17,624 nt of DNA from Opitutia bacterium. Its GTDB lineage: Bacteria > Verrucomicrobiota > Verrucomicrobiae > Opitutales > UBA953. Position 1 is the stretch's first letter; every line of letters starts with the position of its first letter. The position numbers and the translations under genes were made by a program. Below are positions 14,401 through 17,624 of the stretch, in pieces. The stretch spans positions 1 to 17,624 of the forward strand of contig SFEJ01000036.1 in the NCBI GenBank assembly GCA_004558035.1. The letters are read 5' to 3'. The notes beneath the pieces are model-generated. The model saw nothing but the letters and a program-made list of their open reading frames with translations, was not told the origin of the DNA and did not search any database.

Positions 14401-17400
14401 TCATTTCCCGTCGGCGGGCATCGCCTTCTTGAGGAAATTCCCGAACGGACGCAGCTTCCAGGCGACGTCGTCGAGCGTTCCCGAAAGCTCGATCGGCACG
14501 AGCGTCGTCGATTCCGACGCCCAGTCGATGACGGTTCCGATCAACGGAATGTTCGTGAAGCGGCGGTTTCTGAAGACGGCGTCGCCGCGGATTTTCCCGC
14601 CGTCGAGCTCGTATTCCACGTCCGCGTCGATCGCGCCGGTTTCGCCGAAGATGCGCAGGTTCGGCAGCATCACCCGCCCGCCCGAAATCGCGTAGTCGGC
14701 GGACGCCTCCGTGAACTCGAACGACGTGAACGGAATCTTCACCATCTGGAGAAAACGCGAAAAGCCGCCGAAGATCTGCAGCTCGTAGAGCGCGGGATCG
14801 CGCAGAGAAAAACGCCCCGAGGCGTCAAGCGTCGAAACTTCCGGCAGCGTCAGCCCGCCGCGGAACGTCGCGTCGATCCGCGAAGCCTCGCCTCCGGGCG
14901 CGTTTTTCTTCTCCGCCGCCGCGGCGATTTTTTCCGCGTTCCCGCCCGCGGCGTCGTCGCCTTCTCGCCGCTTCGTCTCGGGCGTCTTCTTTTCCTCGGG
15001 GACGAGATTCTTCAGCGCGTCGCGCAGCCGCGCGGTCTCGACGCCCGCCAGCTTCAGATCGAGATCGACGCGCGTGCCCTCGGCGCGGATCTCCTCTTCG
15101 GGAAAGCGCACGAAAATGCCGCCGGAGACGACGCCGTCGCCGCACTTCGCGGAGAACGGAGAGACGCTCACGGCGCCGCTGTCGTAGCCGATTTTGCCGC
15201 GGAAATCCGCGCCTTCGATTCCCAGAAAACGGAACGGCCCCGGCGCGGCGCGCACGTTCACCGCGACGAGCTGGCGCGGCTCGGGATAAAATTTCTCGTC
15301 GCCGCTGAAGAAGCCGGAAACGTCCGCCGTGCCCGCGCCCTCGCGCTCGAGCACGCCGTCGAAGGCTTCCGGAAGCCCCTCGCCGACGATGCGGAAGACG
15401 TCGCCCGGCGGCATCGTTCCCGAAAACGCGAAGCGGAAATCGCGGTAATGATACTCGGGCTCGAACGCGTAGTGCCACTGGAGCGTTCCCGCGACGCTGT
15501 TCCCGCCGCGCTCGAAGCCCATGTCGAACGCGGCGATGAACGCCGGCTCCTCGACGACGCGCAGCCGCGCCTTGTCCACGAGCACGCCGCCGCCGACCGC
15601 GTTTTCGCCCGCGATCGAGCCGTAAACGTATTCCCAGCGCGACGCCGGATCCCACGTGCCGTGCACGTCCACGTCCGCGCGGGGGGCGCGCGGCGCGGGC
15701 GCGAGCGAAAGATTCTTCCAGATGCGCCACCAGAACCAGCCGAGATAGTCGTCGAGCGCCTCCGGATTCGCGATCGAGCCGAACGCGCTCACGCGGTATT
15801 TTTTTTCGCCGCCGAATTCGACGAAGACGCGCGCGTTCGCGCAGTAGTTTTCGCCCGAAACCTGCGCGAGCGCGATGCGGATCGCCTCCGGCGTGACGGC
15901 GCCTTCGCAGCGCAGCCCGCGCGCGCGCACCATGCGCCACGTCGCGGGACCGGAACGGACGTCCCAGCGCGCCTCGCGGAACGCGAAGCCGGGCGCGAAA
16001 TCGGCTTCGGCGCGCACGCGCGGGCGCTCGAAGAACGCGAGCTTTTTGGCGTCTTCCGGCAGCGCCGCCGCGATCTGCGGCACGCGGAACAGACGCGGGA
16101 AATCCGGCAGGATCTCCGCCCGCGCGCGCGTTCCCGACGCGTCGTGCGCGACGCGCGCGTCGATCTCCGTGCCGAAGATTTCGGTGAAGAGCCGCAGCGT
16201 TCCCGCTGTCCGCCAGTCCGCGGAACGCGCTTCCGCCGCCGTTCCCGCGAAGGAGAAGTCGCCCTGAAGAAAATTCGACGCGTCGATTTTTTCGGCGGAG
16301 ACGCGCACGCTCCGGGGCGCGCCGAACGCGTCCGGCGCCGGATCGGCTTCCGCGCGCGCCCCCCGCGCCGCCAGCGTCCAGCCCTCGAAAAGCCCTTCGC
16401 CGACGCGGCAGCTCAGCGTTCCCGCGGAAGCGCGCAGCGGCGTTTCCGCGACGATTTCGTGCGTCGCCGGGAAGAAGAGAATCTCGCCCGAGGCGCGCAC
16501 GTCGTCGAGCGCGAGCCGCAGCTCGTCGCGCCGCAGACGGTCGCAGAAAAGCTCCGCGGAAACGGCGAGTGCGCCTTCCGTCTCGGCGGGTCCGAACTCG
16601 ACGCGCAGGGAAAGCCCTTCGAGCTCGCGGAAATCCTTCTGCCGCCGCCCGGCTTCGGAAAGCGCGCCCGCGAACGCGTAAAACGCGGCGAGCGGAGACG
16701 CGCCGTTCCCGTCGAGGGGAGAGGCGACATTCTTGTCGCTTCCCAGAGGAGAGACACCGTTCCCGTCGAGGGGAGAGGCGACATTCCTGTCGCTTCCCGA
16801 AGCCCCCGCGACGTTCGCCGCCGTTCCCGCCGCCTCGTCGTCCGCATCGCGCCCGCCCGCAATCAGCAGCGTCAGCGGGAACGCGCCCGCCGCGCTCACG
16901 GGAACGCCGACGACGCGCGCGCGCGCCTCGCGCACGCGGATTTCACCGAAGGAAAGCGCCGCCTCGACGCTGGCGCGGTCGAGCACGATCTCCGGCTTTC
17001 CCGTCCGCGAACGGCTCGCCGGACAGCGGATTTCGACGCCGTCGCAGAAGAACGTCTGCGCGTTTCTGCCCGGCGCGGCGAAATTCTTCCAGTTGAAATG
17101 GGCGCCGACGAAGCGCGCGGACGCGAGCGTTTCCGCGCCCGACGCGCCCGAAAGCGAGACGTCGCGCAGCTTCAGAAACGTCAGCCGATGCAGCGACGCG
17201 CCGCCGATCGAGAGACGCGTTCCCACGGGAGCGAGCTTTTCCGCGAGCGAGCCGCAGACGAAATCCGGAAGCTCCACCTCCGTGCGCGCCAGATACAGCG
17301 CCGCCGCCTGCACGAAAAAAAGCGCCGACAGCGAAACGCGCAGGACCTTGCGGAGGCGCGCGAAGCGGACGGACTTTTTTTCTGCCTTCATCGTGAGCGC

Positions 17401-17406
17401 AATCAT
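14401..17406 (-). CDS. AsmA-like envelope protein with in-frame repeat insertion
   Basis: This 1001-aa protein has a short cytoplasmic N-terminus, one membrane helix (about 21-40) and a long, mainly beta-type periplasmic body. Its C-terminal part (about 880-1000, with LRIFGETGAIDADVEYELDGG and NIPLIGTVIDWASE) resembles the AsmA-like C-terminal domain. AsmA/TamB/YhdP-type proteins are thought to bridge the envelope and move lipids or aid outer-membrane assembly. A low-complexity linker (about 186-240) holds two tandem 18-residue copies (204-221 and 222-239; GSDRNVASPLDGNGVSPL and a near-identical copy) made by a 54-bp DNA repeat. ATG 17406 has GGAAAG upstream; ATG 17391 is an alternative. The family is moderately sure; the substrate is unknown. 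Confidence 0.75.
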   Translation of the reverse strand: MIALTMKAEKKSVRFARLRKVLRVSLSALFFVQAAALYLARTEVELPDFVCGSLAEKLAPVGTRLSIGGASLHRLTFLKLRDVSLSGASGAETLASARFVGAHFNWKNFAAPGRNAQTFFCDGVEIRCPASRSRTGKPEIVLDRASVEAALSFGEIRVREARARVVGVPVSAAGAFPLTLLIAGGRDADDEAAGTAANVAGASGSDRNVASPLDGNGVSPLGSDKNVASPLDGNGASPLAAFYAFAGALSEAGRRQKDFRELEGLSLRVEFGPAETEGALAVSAELFCDRLRRDELRLALDDVRASGEILFFPATHEIVAETPLRASAGTLSCRVGEGLFEGWTLAARGARAEADPAPDAFGAPRSVRVSAEKIDASNFLQGDFSFAGTAAEARSADWRTAGTLRLFTEIFGTEIDARVAHDASGTRARAEILPDFPRLFRVPQIAAALPEDAKKLAFFERPRVRAEADFAPGFAFREARWDVRSGPATWRMVRARGLRCEGAVTPEAIRIALAQVSGENYCANARVFVEFGGEKKYRVSAFGSIANPEALDDYLGWFWWRIWKNLSLAPAPRAPRADVDVHGTWDPASRWEYVYGSIAGENAVGGGVLVDKARLRVVEEPAFIAAFDMGFERGGNSVAGTLQWHYAFEPEYHYRDFRFAFSGTMPPGDVFRIVGEGLPEAFDGVLEREGAGTADVSGFFSGDEKFYPEPRQLVAVNVRAAPGPFRFLGIEGADFRGKIGYDSGAVSVSPFSAKCGDGVVSGGIFVRFPEEEIRAEGTRVDLDLKLAGVETARLRDALKNLVPEEKKTPETKRREGDDAAGGNAEKIAAAAEKKNAPGGEASRIDATFRGGLTLPEVSTLDASGRFSLRDPALYELQIFGGFSRFLQMVKIPFTSFEFTEASADYAISGGRVMLPNLRIFGETGAIDADVEYELDGGKIRGDAVFRNRRFTNIPLIGTVIDWASESTTLVPIELSGTLDDVAWKLRPFGNFLKKAMPADGK
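16703..16798. repeat. 54-bp tandem repeat with CATTCCTG-type hairpins, inside a CDS
   Basis: Unit one runs 16703-16756 and unit two starts at 16757 and keeps its similarity to about 16798, giving nearly two copies with a 54-bp period. Each contains a CGTTCCC heptamer and a hairpin: GCGACA-TTCT-TGTCGC (16724-16739) and GCGACA-TTCC-TGTCGC (16778-16793). The second hairpin and its GAGGGGA lead-in match the intergenic element at 17564-17589. The period is a multiple of three, so the reading frame is kept. Confidence 0.85.
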
Positions 17407-17476
17407 GCGTCTTTCCGCGCGGATTTTCGAGGATTTTCACGCCCGCCCGCCGAAGCTCCGCCGCATCTTCAAAAAA

Positions 17477-17551
17477 ACACAGAGGAACGGAGAAACGAAG
17501 AAACGGAGACTCGCGGGAACGCCGTTTTTTCAAACGCAAAGAACGCGAAGA
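17477..17551. repeat. 8-9-bp-period quasi-repeat arrays
   Basis: ACACAGAGG (17477-17485), AACGGAGAA (17486-17494), ACGAAGAA (17495-17502) and ACGGAGAC (17503-17510) form one array. ACGCAAAGA (17534-17542) and ACGCGAAGA (17543-17551) form a second. They resemble in style, not in sequence, the arrays at 106-166 and 281-310. Confidence 0.6.
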
Positions 17552-17563
17552 AAAACCGCGTTA

Positions 17564-17589
17564 GAGGGGAAGCGACATTCCTGTCGCTT
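17564..17589. repeat. CATTCCTG-core hairpin, intergenic copy
   Basis: GAGGGGA (17564-17570) leads into AAGCGACA (17570-17577), loop TTCC (17578-17581) and TGTCGCTT (17582-17589), a perfect 8-bp stem. The same arm type and lead-in occur inside the AsmA-like gene about 800 bp away, and the hairpin at 23-42 has the same core with different arms. Confidence 0.8.
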
Positions 17590-17624
17590 GTCGAAATCCT
17601 TCCGCAGAAAGTTTTCTCCCGCAG

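Larger units (their letters stand above)
17407..17624. other. Repeat-rich non-coding region at the window end
   Basis: No gene is supported here. It holds an ACGGAGAA-type array (17477-17510), an ACGCAAAGA/ACGCGAAGA pair (17534-17551), a CATTCCTG-core hairpin (17570-17589) and one GGGAACG heptamer (17515-17521). It must also contain any promoter of the AsmA-like gene, but I see no convincing boxes. Confidence 0.65.

Overview
The window is GC-rich chromosomal DNA from a bacterium with a Gram-negative-type envelope. It carries twelve confident protein-coding genes, no RNA gene and no CRISPR array that I can see. I infer Verrucomicrobiota, perhaps a gut-associated Opitutales-like lineage, from four things: the high GC, the scarcity of Shine-Dalgarno sequences, a murD-LysM lipoprotein-ftsW-murG cluster and a secreted GH20 hexosaminidase. 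This placement rests on general resemblance, not on a search.

Layout. 1-500 is non-coding and full of short repeats and hairpins. 501-1346 (+) is an RluA-type pseudouridine synthase. It overlaps tail to tail with 1341-2339 (-), an OB-fold plus HD-domain YhaM-like exonuclease, which follows a secreted GH20 beta-N-acetylhexosaminidase (2371-4140, -). Divergent from the hexosaminidase are a YbaK-type deacylase (4247-4720, +) and a second RluA-family synthase (4746-5564, +). These converge on a chloramphenicol-acetyltransferase-like gene (5597-6250, -) that is coupled to tyrS (6264-7457, -). htpG (7598-9463, +) is divergent from tyrS. A heptamer inverted repeat (9484-9550) separates htpG from the minus-strand envelope block, whose transcription order is an AsmA-like protein (17406-14401), murD, a LysM lipoprotein, ftsW and murG. 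17407-17624 is again non-coding and repeat-rich.

The genes fall into three groups. One is RNA and translation quality control (two pseudouridine synthases, YbaK-type deacylase, TyrRS, YhaM-like nuclease). One is a chaperone (HtpG). The last is cell-wall synthesis and division (MurD, FtsW, MurG, the LysM protein), next to a presumed envelope transport or assembly factor (AsmA-like). The minus-strand block from murD to murG is probably one transcription unit.

The gene content is mostly ordinary. The unusual material is in the DNA itself. First, the heptamer GGGAACG/CGTTCCC occurs about 70 times by hand count, against roughly four expected from composition. Second, hairpins share the core CATTCCTG but have different, self-complementary arms; they lie in both flanking non-coding regions, and one arm type is also inserted in frame in the AsmA-like gene as a 54-bp tandem repeat. 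Third, several short-period (7-10 bp) quasi-repeat arrays fill the intergenic space. I found no new multi-gene system; the motif and hairpin families are the best candidates for something undescribed.
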